The position numbers were made by a program, and so were the translations under genes. This document shows, one piece after another, positions 34,199 to 42,370 of a DNA stretch of 51,916 nt. Source of the DNA: UMGS1387 sp045539625 (GTDB lineage: Bacteria > Bacillota > Clostridia > Oscillospirales > CAG-382). The number at the start of each line of letters is the position of its first letter. Positions within the stretch are counted from its first letter, which is position 1. The notes beneath the pieces were generated by a model. The model saw nothing but the letters and a program-made list of their open reading frames with translations. It did no database searches and was not told the origin of the DNA. Where the stretch lies: contig JAZQFS010000053.1 of NCBI GenBank assembly GCA_045539625.1, positions 1 through 51,916 of the forward strand, given 5' to 3'.

Positions 34199-35104
34199 AT
34201 GACAGATGAAATTATAATAGAAGGTTATTTTGAATATTTATCACAGGGCAAAAAGACGGCTCAGAATACTTTAAGTGCCTACAGACGTGACCTTGGCTCT
34301 TTCTGTGATTTTTTGTCGGGAAAGAATGTGTCTGTAACCGAGGCAGATAGCAGCGATGTATCAAAATTCAAGGCTGTAATGGTTAAAAACGGCAAATCCG
34401 TTGCTACTGTTTCAAGATGTATGTCTTCTCTCAGAAGCTTTTATAAGTATCTCGGTGCAAAAAATTTAGTCAGCGAGAATCCTGCAAAAGAGATTAAGAA
34501 TGATAAGACCGAAAAGAAGTTTTTTGAGGTTTTGTCGGAGGATGAGATAGATTCACTTCTTGCACAGCCCGATACTTCCGATTTTAAGGGCAAGCGTGAT
34601 AAAGCAATGCTTGAGCTTTTGTATGCAACAGGTATGAAAGTCAGCGAGCTTATGTCTTTGGATTTATCCGACGTAAATCTTAAAATGAATTTTATCAGAT
34701 GCCGTACCAACAAAGGACAGAACGGTGAAAATGAAAGAGTAATTCTTTTGTATCCTGCGGCGGTCAAGGAGCTTTCAGATTACATTTCCGAAGCTCGAGG
34801 CTACTTTGTTTCCGACAGCCTTGAAGAAGCACTTTTCGTAAATGTCAACGGTGAGAGAATGACAAGACAAGGCTTTTGGAAGCTCCTCAAACAGTATTCC
34901 GAGCAGGCAGGCATAAAGAAGTCAATTACACCCCATACACTCCGTCATTCCTTTGCAACACATCTTCTTGAGAACGGCGCCGATATTCACGATATCAAGG
35001 ATATTCTCGGTCACTCAGATATTTCTTCAACTCTTGTTTATTCCGATTTTATCAAGAGCAGAATTAATAATTCTTACCTCAAATTCAATCATCGCAGTAA
35101 ATGA
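34199..35104 (+). CDS. XerC/D-like tyrosine recombinase with altered active site
   Basis: The 301-residue protein has the normal Xer architecture: an N-terminal SAM-like core-binding domain (about 1-90) and a C-terminal catalytic domain. His246, Arg249 (HTLRHSFATH), His272 (LGHSD) and Tyr281 (TLVYSDF) are present. The first catalytic arginine, expected in ATGxRVSEL, is Lys147 (ATGMKVSEL). The GKGNKER segment that carries the catalytic lysine is degenerate (GQNGENER). It may therefore be a DNA-binding Xer paralogue with little or no recombinase activity. It is probably cotranscribed with proC. A second, intact Xer gene lies at 36232-37251. Confidence 0.8.
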   Translation: MTDEIIIEGYFEYLSQGKKTAQNTLSAYRRDLGSFCDFLSGKNVSVTEADSSDVSKFKAVMVKNGKSVATVSRCMSSLRSFYKYLGAKNLVSENPAKEIKNDKTEKKFFEVLSEDEIDSLLAQPDTSDFKGKRDKAMLELLYATGMKVSELMSLDLSDVNLKMNFIRCRTNKGQNGENERVILLYPAAVKELSDYISEARGYFVSDSLEEALFVNVNGERMTRQGFWKLLKQYSEQAGIKKSITPHTLRHSFATHLLENGADIHDIKDILGHSDISSTLVYSDFIKSRINNSYLKFNHRSK

Positions 35105-35128
35105 TTGTCAAATAGGTTACATTAATTT

Positions 35129-35158
35129 TTTACATTTTTCACCAAAGGTTAATATAAT
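35129..35158 (+). promoter_or_regulatory. Sigma-A-like promoter for the DUF624 gene
   Basis: TTTACA and TATAAT with an 18-nt spacer. A hairpin with a T-rich 3' flank lies between this promoter and the gene. Confidence 0.6.
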
Positions 35159-35169
35159 TACTTTATAAT

Positions 35170-35206
35170 AGATATGTTAAACGCATATCTATTTTTATTT
35201 TCTTTT
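35170..35206 (+). terminator. Hairpin with T-rich tail (terminator or leader attenuator)
   Basis: Perfect 7-bp stem AGATATG/CATATCT with a 7-nt loop is followed by ATTTTTATTTTCTTTTT. It may end the proC-xer transcript. It is downstream of the promoter at 35129, so it would also sit in the leader of the DUF624 mRNA. Confidence 0.5.
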
Positions 35207-35222
35207 TGAAAAGGGTAATGTA

Positions 35223-36194
35223 ATGAAAAAATTAAGTTTGTTTAAAATGTTTTCGGGCGACGGAATCGGTGTTGCCAAGAACGACAAGTATAATGAAATT
35301 CCTACCAATTTTACAGGCTTTTTTGTTATGCTCAAAAGAAAATTCTGGAATCTTTCTTCCTTGAATCTTCTATACGCCGTATGTAATTTTCCTGTATTTT
35401 TCTATCTTTATCTGCTTACAAACCAGCTTCACGAAAAGGTTACCGTCGTTGCAAATCCCATGCTTGCCGCATATACAGGTCTTGAACTTGCTTCGACCGA
35501 CAATGGTTTGCTTTCAATGATTTATCCCTTTGTAAGCTCCTTCGGTGTTGATTATGTCAATACAACCGCTGTTTATGTTTTTCTCGCAATATCCGCACTT
35601 TTTATTGTCACCTTCGGACTTGCAAATACAGGCGCTGCTTATATTGTAAGGGGTTACACAAGGGGAGATCCCATATTCCTTTTTTCTGACTTTTTCACCT
35701 GTATCAAGCGTAACATAAAGCAGTGCATTTTCCTCGGTATTCTTGATGTTCTGTTTGCTGTTGTGCTTGTGTGGGATATCACCTTCTGGATGTCGCAAAG
35801 CGGTTTTCTGAACAGTGTGTTTATGTATCTGTCTGTTTTTCTTGCTCTTATCTATTTTATGGCAAGATTTTACATGTACACGATAATGATTACCTTCAAG
35901 CTCTCTTTGTTTAAAATTCTTAAGAATTCATTTTTACTTGCAATTCTCGGCTTCAAGAGAAACATTCTTGCCTTTTTCGGTATATTTGTGCTGTTTTATC
36001 TCAGCCTTCAGATTTTCTTTATGATACCTTCCTTCGGCATTATGCTTCCCATTATCATTACTTTCTCTGTAGGTATGTTTATGGCAAGCTATGCTTCTTA
36101 TCCCGTGATTAAAAAGTATATGATTGATCCCTTCTATAAGGACGAAGAGCCGTCTTATGAAGATGATGAGCCTGTGTTCGAAGACAGAGGTTAA
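35223..36194 (+). CDS. DUF624 (YesL-like) membrane protein
   Basis: The 323-residue protein has five to six membrane segments and the DUF624 start pattern (LKRKFWNLSSLNLLYAVCNFPVF), with a glycine-rich loop and the later SLFKILKNSFLLAI. YesL-type proteins are often linked to sugar transport or glycan utilisation genes, but none is adjacent here. An acidic C-terminal tail (about 25 residues, mostly Glu/Asp) is cytoplasmic by charge. Function is unknown. Confidence 0.75.
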   Translation: MKKLSLFKMFSGDGIGVAKNDKYNEIPTNFTGFFVMLKRKFWNLSSLNLLYAVCNFPVFFYLYLLTNQLHEKVTVVANPMLAAYTGLELASTDNGLLSMIYPFVSSFGVDYVNTTAVYVFLAISALFIVTFGLANTGAAYIVRGYTRGDPIFLFSDFFTCIKRNIKQCIFLGILDVLFAVVLVWDITFWMSQSGFLNSVFMYLSVFLALIYFMARFYMYTIMITFKLSLFKILKNSFLLAILGFKRNILAFFGIFVLFYLSLQIFFMIPSFGIMLPIIITFSVGMFMASYASYPVIKKYMIDPFYKDEEPSYEDDEPVFEDRG

Positions 36195-36197
36195 GTA

Positions 36198-36226
36198 TAA
36201 AAAACAGCACCATAAATCGGTGCTGT
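36198..36226 (-). terminator. Terminator of the xer gene on the minus strand
   Basis: Perfect 8-bp stem ACAGCACC/GGTGCTGT with a 7-nt loop is followed by TTTTTT on the minus strand; the plus-strand flank is not T-rich. Confidence 0.82.
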
Positions 36227-36231
36227 AAGTG

Positions 36232-37251
36232 TTATTCATCATCGTTTTCAGGTTTCTTTTTTACTCTTGAACGCTTGATTGATGACAGAGGATTGTCGTC
36301 CATGGCGTTTCTCATCATTTCATCCGAAACATGGGTGTAAATCTGAGTGGTCGACAGCTGCTCGTGACCGAGAATGTCCTTGAGCACACGTACATCTGTC
36401 TTTCCGTGCTGGTACATAATGGTTGCGGCGGTATGTCTCAGCTTGTGTACCGACATATTAAGGTTTCCAAGACCTGCTGCTTTAAGGTGCTTGTTTATAA
36501 GCCACTGCACCGTCTGAACGCTGAGCCTGTTGTGATTTCTCGATATAAACAATGCATCGGAATCACCGCTCTTCACCTTGAGCTTTCTTCTGATTTCAAG
36601 ATATTCGTTGAGCGCCGACCTGCAAGCATTGTTTATGTAAATGATACGTTCTTTGTTGCCTTTACCTATAACATTGACTTTGGTAAGGTCGGGATCAAAG
36701 CTTGAAAGATTGAGTCCGCAAAGCTCCGAAACTCTCATTCCGCAGTTAAGAAACAGCGTTACAATACAGTAGTCACGAACCTTATTATTCCCGTCAACCG
36801 ATTCAAGAAGCTGTACCGATTCGTCAAGAGTCAAATGCTTGGGAAGACGCTTGGGAAGCGACGGTGAGTCAATGCCGTCGGTGGGGTTTATCTTAACTCT
36901 TCTTTCAAGGCGTATGTTTTTATGAAATTTATAAAACCCTCTCAGACAGCTTAGCTTTCGCTGTCTTGCGGCAACAGCGTTGTCAAGATCCGTTGTAAGT
37001 GCACTTATAAAATTGAAAATATCTTCTTTTTTCGCACACAGAAGAAGCTCGTCGCTTGCCTCTTCAAAATCTATTTCCTCGTATTCAAAATCCTTGTATT
37101 GTTCGGGATATTTGCTTTTCAGCATAAACCTTGCAAAGGTACGTAAATCGTGATAATACTGAAACACTGTCTTTTTTGACCTTGCCTGAATAGAGAGCTT
37201 GTAGTTTATAAACGCTCTGACACAGTCGGGTGCATTGTTGAAATCTATCAC
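36232..37251 (-). CDS. Xer-family tyrosine recombinase, catalytically complete
   Basis: The 339-residue protein has a core-binding domain with a long acidic insertion (EYEEIDFEEASDELLLCAKKED) and a complete catalytic set: Arg in NCGMRVSEL, Lys in IGKGNKERI, HKLRH, LGHEQ and the nucleophile Tyr in QIYTHV. It is the best candidate in this window for chromosome-dimer resolution (XerC/D role); no canonical dif site is seen nearby. The start is GTG 37251 behind AAGGAGG; the upstream ATG 37284 lies inside the -10 box and cannot be used. A terminator follows. Confidence 0.88.
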   Translation of the reverse strand: MIDFNNAPDCVRAFINYKLSIQARSKKTVFQYYHDLRTFARFMLKSKYPEQYKDFEYEEIDFEEASDELLLCAKKEDIFNFISALTTDLDNAVAARQRKLSCLRGFYKFHKNIRLERRVKINPTDGIDSPSLPKRLPKHLTLDESVQLLESVDGNNKVRDYCIVTLFLNCGMRVSELCGLNLSSFDPDLTKVNVIGKGNKERIIYINNACRSALNEYLEIRRKLKVKSGDSDALFISRNHNRLSVQTVQWLINKHLKAAGLGNLNMSVHKLRHTAATIMYQHGKTDVRVLKDILGHEQLSTTQIYTHVSDEMMRNAMDDNPLSSIKRSRVKKKPENDDE

Positions 37252-37282
37252 TTTTTCCCGCCTCCTTGCTTTATCCGGTATC

Positions 37283-37311
37283 ATTATAACACATATTTAT
37301 AAATTTTCCAA
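37283..37311 (-). promoter_or_regulatory. Sigma-A promoter for the intact xer gene
   Basis: Minus-strand TTGGAA (37306-37311) and perfect TATAAT (37283-37288) with a 17-nt spacer. The ATG that would start a longer xer frame is part of this -10 element, which decides the start at GTG 37251. Confidence 0.78.
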
Positions 37312-37334
37312 GTACTTTTTGGGAGGAACTTAAA

Positions 37335-37934
37335 ATGTTTGAAATTATCAAAGAAAAATCTCATATGATTGCAAAGCTGTTTGTATTTCAGATTGCAATG
37401 TCGCTTCTCGGACTTTTCGTTGTAAGTCCTTTTGACGGCAAAATGCAGATAGCGGCGGCAGTATTTTCCACGCTGTTTTACTTTGCGTTGATCTGCTATG
37501 CAATTATTGAAGATGGTCAGAAGGACGGCATTGCGGTAAAGGCAGGCAGGGCAGAGGGCAAGGGTGTGAGCGGCTTTGTTTATGCGCTTGTATCATATTT
37601 GCCGACAATTGTATTAGTGCTTGTTCAGATGTGCCTTTTCCTTTTTGGAGGCGAGGGTGCAATTACAGGTGTAAAAGCTGTTCTTGCGATTATAATTAGA
37701 TTTTTCCTTATGGGAATGTACCTCGGCTTTGATACGGGACTTGCAGGACGTTACGAAGATCCCGTTACACACAATATGGTGACTGATGCTGACGGAACAC
37801 TTTTGTTTATGTGCGATAATTATATTTTATTTGCTTGTTTTCTTGTTCTTATGCCTGTTGTCAGCGGAATTTGCTATAAGCTTGCATTTGACGGCAAGAT
37901 TCACGTTAACACTGAAGAGAAAAAGAAGAAATAA
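37335..37934 (+). CDS. Unknown polytopic membrane protein
   Basis: I do not recognise this 199-residue protein. It has about five hydrophobic segments (roughly 15-32, 38-58, 80-103, 112-132, 158-180), a charged loop EDGQKDGIAVKAGRAEGKG and a lysine-rich C-terminus. A good site (GGGAGGAA) precedes ATG 37335. It is transcribed divergently from xer and lies about 75 bases upstream of cwlD. Confidence 0.6.
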   Translation: MFEIIKEKSHMIAKLFVFQIAMSLLGLFVVSPFDGKMQIAAAVFSTLFYFALICYAIIEDGQKDGIAVKAGRAEGKGVSGFVYALVSYLPTIVLVLVQMCLFLFGGEGAITGVKAVLAIIIRFFLMGMYLGFDTGLAGRYEDPVTHNMVTDADGTLLFMCDNYILFACFLVLMPVVSGICYKLAFDGKIHVNTEEKKKK

Positions 37935-38010
37935 ATTACACAAGTCGGAATATAAATGTTAGTGTGACACAAAGGATGTAAAAACACATTTTGACAATTG
38001 AGGTGTTTTT

Positions 38011-38760
38011 ATGAAACGCAAAACCTTTGTAAGAAACATTGGCATTTGCACGGCTACTGTATTGATAGCATCTTTGTCTGCGGTTTATACTGTTTTTGAT
38101 TATATGTTTTTTGGTGCAAGAACCACCGACACGTCAAAACTCGGCGATGCCAAGGGAAACTATACGGTTATAATCGATGCAGGTCACGGCGGCTTTGACG
38201 GGGGTGCTGTGGGTGTATCGGGGGTACTTGAAAAAGACATCAATCTGTCAATTGCCCGACAGCTCTGTTCTTTGTTTGAGTTTTCAGGTTATGAAGCGGT
38301 TATGACAAGAACAGATGACAGTCTTTTGTGTGATGAAGACTTACAGACGGGCAAAAAAATCAGTGACCTTAAAAACAGAGTAAAAATTGCCGAAGAGTAC
38401 GATAATCCGCTGTTTATCAGTATCCATCAAAATAAGTTTCCTCTTGAAAAATATAAAGGTTTGCAGGTGTGGTACTCCAAAAATTCCGATGAAAGCGGTA
38501 CACTTGCCGAAATCATTCAAAACAGAACGGTTACCTATCTGCAAAATAATAATAACCGAAAAGTAAAACAAGCGGGACGCAATATATTTGTACTTCATAA
38601 ATTGCAGTGTCCTGCGGTGCTGGTTGAGTGCGGATTTTTGTCAAATTCCAATGAGGAAAAGCTGCTTTGCGACAAGGATTATCAGAAGAAGATAGCATTC
38701 GTTATTTTTTCTTCTGTTTCGGAATTTGTGTCAGAAAACAGCAACAAACAAGATATTTAA
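38011..38760 (+). CDS. cwlD: N-acetylmuramoyl-L-alanine amidase CwlD
   Basis: The zinc amidase of 249 residues has an N-terminal membrane anchor or signal (about 8-30), the Amidase_3 motifs IIDAGHGGFDGGAVG (Zn His), EKDINLSIA (Zn Glu), SIHQN (Zn His) and LVECGFLSNSNEE (catalytic Glu). In spore formers CwlD makes the muramic-delta-lactam of spore cortex together with PdaA, which is needed for germination. That role fits the other sporulation genes in the window; a general amidase is the alternative. It is followed by radA after 19 bases. Confidence 0.85.
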   Translation: MKRKTFVRNIGICTATVLIASLSAVYTVFDYMFFGARTTDTSKLGDAKGNYTVIIDAGHGGFDGGAVGVSGVLEKDINLSIARQLCSLFEFSGYEAVMTRTDDSLLCDEDLQTGKKISDLKNRVKIAEEYDNPLFISIHQNKFPLEKYKGLQVWYSKNSDESGTLAEIIQNRTVTYLQNNNNRKVKQAGRNIFVLHKLQCPAVLVECGFLSNSNEEKLLCDKDYQKKIAFVIFSSVSEFVSENSNKQDI

Positions 38761-38779
38761 CACGAAAGACGTGAAAACA

Positions 38780-40177
38780 ATGAAAAATAAAACTGAATTT
38801 GTTTGCAGCGAGTGCGGCAACGTAACATCAAAATGGTTCGGTAAATGTCAGGCTTGCGGTGCGTGGAACAGCATCGAAGAGCAGGCTGCGGCAATTAGCG
38901 AGCCTGCCTTTACACGTTCTAAATCCGCTGTTCACTCCGCTCATAATTCGTCGCTTGCAAAGCCGATAAGTGCAATCAGCTACGATGATAACGACAGAAT
39001 TAAAACGGGTATGAACGAGTTTGACAGAGTGCTTGGCGGAGGCATTGTTGAAGGCTCGGTTACGCTTCTTTCGGGCGAACCCGGTGTCGGTAAATCAACG
39101 CTTTTGCTGCAGGTGTGCGGAATGCTTGGTGACATCAAAAAGCTGCTTTATGTAACAGGGGAGGAGTCGCCTGCACAAATCAAGCTTCGAGCAAAAAGAC
39201 TGGGAGTAGAAAGTGAAAAAATCCTAATTTACTCCGAAACAGACATCGACGAAATACTGTCAGAGGCAAGTCTAACAAATCCCGATATAATTGTAATCGA
39301 CTCAATTCAGACGCTGACGGATGAAAATTCATCATCTGCACCGGGCAGTATTACGCAAGTTAGAACAACCGCATCTCGTCTTATCAAGCTTGCCAAGTGT
39401 GAGGGGATTTCCGTTATAATCGTAGGTCACGTTAACAAAGACGGCGGTATTGCAGGTCCTAAAATTCTTGAACATATGGTTGATACTGTGCTGTATTTTG
39501 ACGGCGAAAAGCAGTATTCCTACAGAACCTTGCGTGCAGTTAAAAACAGATTCGGCTCAACCAACGAAATCGGTATGTTTGAAATGGACTCGGAGGGACT
39601 TTGCGAGGTGGAAAACCCGTCAGAATATCTGCTTTCACAGCGTCCTACAAATGTGTCGGGCAACTGCACTCTTTGCGTAATGGAGGGCACACGTCCGATT
39701 CTTGCAGAAATTCAGGCTCTTGTTACAAAAACTGCGTATCCTGTGCCAAAAAGAGTATCCACAGGCTTTGATTTTAACAGACTTACACTTCTGACGGCTG
39801 TTCTCGAAAAGAGAATAGGCCTTAATCTTTATACATCGGACGTATTTGTCAACATTGTCGGCGGTTTAAGGATAGACGAGCCTTCAAGTGATCTTGCGGC
39901 GTGTATTGCAATAATTTCGGGACTTCGTGACCTTGTTGTTGATGATAAGCTTATAGCAATAGGCGAAGTCGGTCTTGCAGGAGAATGCAGGGCGGTGGGC
40001 AACATTGAGCAGAGGGTGCGTGAAGCTGTGAGACTTGGCTTTACAACTGTTGTAATACCTATGAGAAACTACGAACGATCCAAACAAAAGCTTGAACAGA
40101 TTAAGGGAAAGGCAACAATTCTCCCTGTAAGAAGCATTATGGATTGCCTTAGAATTTTTGCAAAAAACGATGGATAA
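38780..40177 (+). CDS. radA: DNA repair protein RadA
   Basis: RadA promotes branch migration in recombinational repair. The 465-residue protein has the N-terminal zinc finger (CSECGNVTSKWFGKCQACG), Walker A (GEPGVGKST), Walker B (IIVIDSIQTL), the RadA-specific KNRFGSTNEIG motif and the C-terminal Lon-like domain. I place the start at ATG 38780, directly before the zinc finger; the longer frame overlaps cwlD. Confidence 0.96.
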   Translation: MKNKTEFVCSECGNVTSKWFGKCQACGAWNSIEEQAAAISEPAFTRSKSAVHSAHNSSLAKPISAISYDDNDRIKTGMNEFDRVLGGGIVEGSVTLLSGEPGVGKSTLLLQVCGMLGDIKKLLYVTGEESPAQIKLRAKRLGVESEKILIYSETDIDEILSEASLTNPDIIVIDSIQTLTDENSSSAPGSITQVRTTASRLIKLAKCEGISVIIVGHVNKDGGIAGPKILEHMVDTVLYFDGEKQYSYRTLRAVKNRFGSTNEIGMFEMDSEGLCEVENPSEYLLSQRPTNVSGNCTLCVMEGTRPILAEIQALVTKTAYPVPKRVSTGFDFNRLTLLTAVLEKRIGLNLYTSDVFVNIVGGLRIDEPSSDLAACIAIISGLRDLVVDDKLIAIGEVGLAGECRAVGNIEQRVREAVRLGFTTVVIPMRNYERSKQKLEQIKGKATILPVRSIMDCLRIFAKNDG

Positions 40178-40874
40178 CAAGAAAATTCTTGCCGTAGATT
40201 GCAGAATGAACGCAAAAAGCTGTGAAACTCTTGAAAAATACGGCTGTAGATTGGTAAAAATACCGTTAATAGGCTGTTTTGATGAGCCTGTTGCCGCTCA
40301 CCCTGATATGTGCGTGCTGAAGCTTGGAAAACAATTGTTCGTTCACAATGGCGTTAAAGATTTGTTCACAATTAACTGTAAAATCGAAGTAACAGGGGAG
40401 TCTTCGGGGCTTGAAAAACTGAAATACCCCTATGATGTTTCTTTAAACTGTGCAGTGGTGGGGAAAAGGCTTATATGCAATGAAAAAAACACAGATAAAA
40501 AGGTGCTTGCATTTGCTCGCGAGCTGAAATACGAGATTATAAATGTAAATCAGGGCTACGCAAAGTGTTCAACATGTGTTGTCAGCGATAATGGAATAAT
40601 TACAGAAGACGAATCAATTGAACAAGCATGCAGAAAATCGGGAATTGACGTACTGAAGATTGCAAAGGGACACGTCAGACTAAACGGATACAATTACGGG
40701 TTTATCGGAGGCTGTTCAGGCTTGATTGAAGACAATCTGTTGGCGTTCAATGGAAATGTATTTTTGCATCCCGACGGAGAAGCAATTCACGCATTTTGCA
40801 GAAAACACGGCACAGAGGTGCTGAATCTCTGCGATGAGCCGCTTTATGACGTGGGGAGTATAGTAAGGCTGTAA
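40170..40874 (+). CDS. DUF6873-type protein of unknown function
   Basis: The 234-residue protein resembles the family described as a GME-fold protein (DUF6873), a propeller-like amidinotransferase-type fold. Visible features are AVDCRM near the start, NVNQGYAKCSTCVV and GFIGGCSGLIEDNLLAFNG, with conserved-looking Cys and Gly residues. The enzyme role is unknown. ATG 40170 overlaps the radA end by eight bases, so the genes are coupled. The mobile element begins 43 bases after the stop. Confidence 0.6.
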   Translation: MDNKKILAVDCRMNAKSCETLEKYGCRLVKIPLIGCFDEPVAAHPDMCVLKLGKQLFVHNGVKDLFTINCKIEVTGESSGLEKLKYPYDVSLNCAVVGKRLICNEKNTDKKVLAFARELKYEIINVNQGYAKCSTCVVSDNGIITEDESIEQACRKSGIDVLKIAKGHVRLNGYNYGFIGGCSGLIEDNLLAFNGNVFLHPDGEAIHAFCRKHGTEVLNLCDEPLYDVGSIVRL

Positions 40875-40917
40875 ATTTATACCTTCAAAAAATTATATAT
40901 CCAATTATGTAAAATAA

Positions 40918-40937
40918 AAATTTTATTCAATTCGGGG
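40918..40937 (+). repeat. Left direct repeat of the element (attL)
   Basis: AAATTTTATTCAATTCGGGG, identical to 44413-44432; the flanking bases differ (A before and A after here). It is preceded by AATAAAA, which pairs with the TTTTATT inside the repeat. Confidence 0.8.
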
Positions 40938-41009
40938 AACTCCGTCACAAAGCATTATACAGCAAACTATCCGTTTTGTCAATACCTAACGGTCTTTCCA
41001 AAACTACAC

Positions 41010-41051
41010 GACCTCTTGCGGGAGCAGCCGCAAGAGGTCAATACTTTTTTT
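41010..41051 (+). terminator. Strong rightward terminator-like hairpin at left end
   Basis: Perfect 12-bp stem GACCTCTTGCGG/CCGCAAGAGGTC with a 6-nt loop; seven T residues follow after a short gap (41045-41051). It would stop transcripts entering the element from the host genes on the left. Confidence 0.7.
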
Positions 41052-41061
41052 CGGGGTTGGC

Positions 41062-41081
41062 GCAAAGCCTTGCGGCTTTGC
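41062..41081 (+). other. Perfect hairpin near the left end
   Basis: GCAAAGCC/GGCTTTGC with a TTGC loop, no T run. It directly follows the terminator-like hairpin. Role unknown. Confidence 0.5.
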
Positions 41082-41272
41082 TTAAAGTTGGTCTTTCATT
41101 CCTCTGCACTTCTCATTGTACCGACTCCGCAACACGTGTAAAGACTACAAACCGTTCACGATAGTAACCGTGACCGCTTTGTAAAAAATCAAAGATTTTT
41201 CGAAGGTCTTGACCCGAGCCGCTCCATCGGTCTGCTAAAGGTGTGCAGAAGCACAGAAAGGAAGTGTCAAAA

Positions 41273-41728
41273 ATGACAATCAATTACCCGATGTACCACG
41301 CTACAATGAAGAAAATCCAAGAAGCCGCCGTAGCAAATGTGTCCGTGATGCTTCAGAAGAACGACTACACAATGAAGCACTTCGGAGATGAAAACGCTAC
41401 AAAAATACGCCGTCATAATGGCTCAATCGTGTACTACCTCACAGCTGAAGTTGTGGACGAGCTTTTAAAATGGTGCTTGCTTCAAGAAAACGTCCTTGAA
41501 ATGCTCTGTAATAACTCCCCTGCTTTTCAAGAGCTCACAAAAAAAGAAAAGTCCTGTATCGCATACATTGCAAGCAATAAGCCTGAAACAAAATACCTTG
41601 AAAGTCTGCGCAAAGCCGTTAACGGTGATTATATGCTTGACTTCTACCGTGACGAAGAAGCAATCGCCGCCGAAAAGCGTTACTCAGAAGCAAAACAAGA
41701 GCTTTATTCAACAAAATGGGGGTTTTAA
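41273..41728 (+). CDS. Unknown protein of the mini-element
   Basis: I do not recognise this 151-residue soluble protein. It is rich in charged residues, with predicted helices (MYHATMKKIQEAAVANVS, LTAEVVDELLKWCLLQENV) and no membrane segment or signal peptide. ATG 41273 follows AAAGGAAGTG. It runs toward the integrase gene, and the two stops overlap by four bases. It is the only protein gene of the element on the plus strand. A regulatory role is possible, but nothing in the sequence proves it. Confidence 0.6.
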   Translation: MTINYPMYHATMKKIQEAAVANVSVMLQKNDYTMKHFGDENATKIRRHNGSIVYYLTAEVVDELLKWCLLQENVLEMLCNNSPAFQELTKKEKSCIAYIASNKPETKYLESLRKAVNGDYMLDFYRDEEAIAAEKRYSEAKQELYSTKWGF

Positions 41729-42357
41729 CTCCCTTTTTCATCGGAAATACGCACTTTTAACGGCTCATCGGGCGGAAAAATCGCATTTATTAATAAATCC
41801 AGGATTTCGCCAAATTCCGTAAGCTTTTCGTCGATTTCCTTAAGCTTTTGGAACACTCTCGGTATAGGGTTGTCGCTCAGAGCATAAAATAAAGTCGTCG
41901 AAGCGTTGCTGTGCTGTAAGTCGTGCATCGTCTTTCCGAGTCCGTTTTCTCGGTAATCCTTTACGGCAAAGCTTTTTCGGGCTGTGTGGGTACCTACGCC
42001 TTCGGGATTAATACCGCACTTGATACACGCCTTTTTAATGTGCCTGAACAGCGTTGACCTGTGTATGTGCTTGGTGGGATTTTTCTCCGAGCGAAAAATC
42101 CATTCCTCGGAATCGTTGCACGACCTCGGAATAACGGCAAGCACTTCACCAGGGAGCTTACGTGATGCCGATTTGCCTGTTTTCTGAGCCGTCCAATGAA
42201 CAACGCCGTCGGCGTCGATGTCGCACTCCCTGAGCTTTATAACGTCGCTTACCCGCATACCTGTCGCATACATTAACAGCCAAATGGGGCGTAGACGGCT
42301 TGGCAAGGCACTTGCCACGCCTGCAACCTGTTCAGGCTCTAAATATCTGGTAATCAC
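41725..42357 (-). CDS. Short tyrosine recombinase (integrase) of the element
   Basis: The 210-residue protein is essentially a bare catalytic domain. It has Arg35 (YATGMRVSD), a lysine around 59-62 (QKTGK), His124 and Arg127 (HTARKSF), His149 (LQHSN) and Tyr158 (TLFYAL), so the full active site is present. No core-binding SAM-like or arm-binding domain precedes it, so it is much shorter than typical phage or Tn916 integrases (about 350-400). GTG 42357 lies after AAGGAGT. It is the likely enzyme acting on the 20-bp repeats. Confidence 0.85.
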   Translation of the reverse strand: MITRYLEPEQVAGVASALPSRLRPIWLLMYATGMRVSDVIKLRECDIDADGVVHWTAQKTGKSASRKLPGEVLAVIPRSCNDSEEWIFRSEKNPTKHIHRSTLFRHIKKACIKCGINPEGVGTHTARKSFAVKDYRENGLGKTMHDLQHSNASTTLFYALSDNPIPRVFQKLKEIDEKLTEFGEILDLLINAIFPPDEPLKVRISDEKGS

Positions 42358-42370
42358 TCTGCAACACTCC

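Larger units (their letters stand above)
40938..41272. other. Left-end non-coding region of the element with hairpins
   Basis: No convincing gene. Besides the hairpins at 41010-41081 listed separately, CGTTCACG/CGTGACCG with loop ATAGTAAC (41153-41176) and AAAAATC/GATTTTT (41184-41200) are present. One of these could be a replication origin or an mRNA leader structure for the unknown gene at 41273. Confidence 0.5.

Noticed and set aside
37252..37284. Longer N-terminus of the intact Xer protein starting at ATG 37284
   Set aside because: That ATG is part of the TATAAT -10 box; GTG 37251 has a well-spaced AAGGAGG.
40892..40916. A dif-like site just left of the element (TTATGTAAAAT resembles the XerD arm), which would suggest an element using host XerCD
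   Set aside because: The other arm does not match (AAAAATTATAT), the direct repeat lies to the right of this motif, and the element encodes its own tyrosine recombinase.
40976..41164. A 62-codon plus-strand frame at the left end of the element
   Set aside because: It has no ribosome site and runs across two perfect hairpins with a T tract, which are better explained as structured non-coding DNA.
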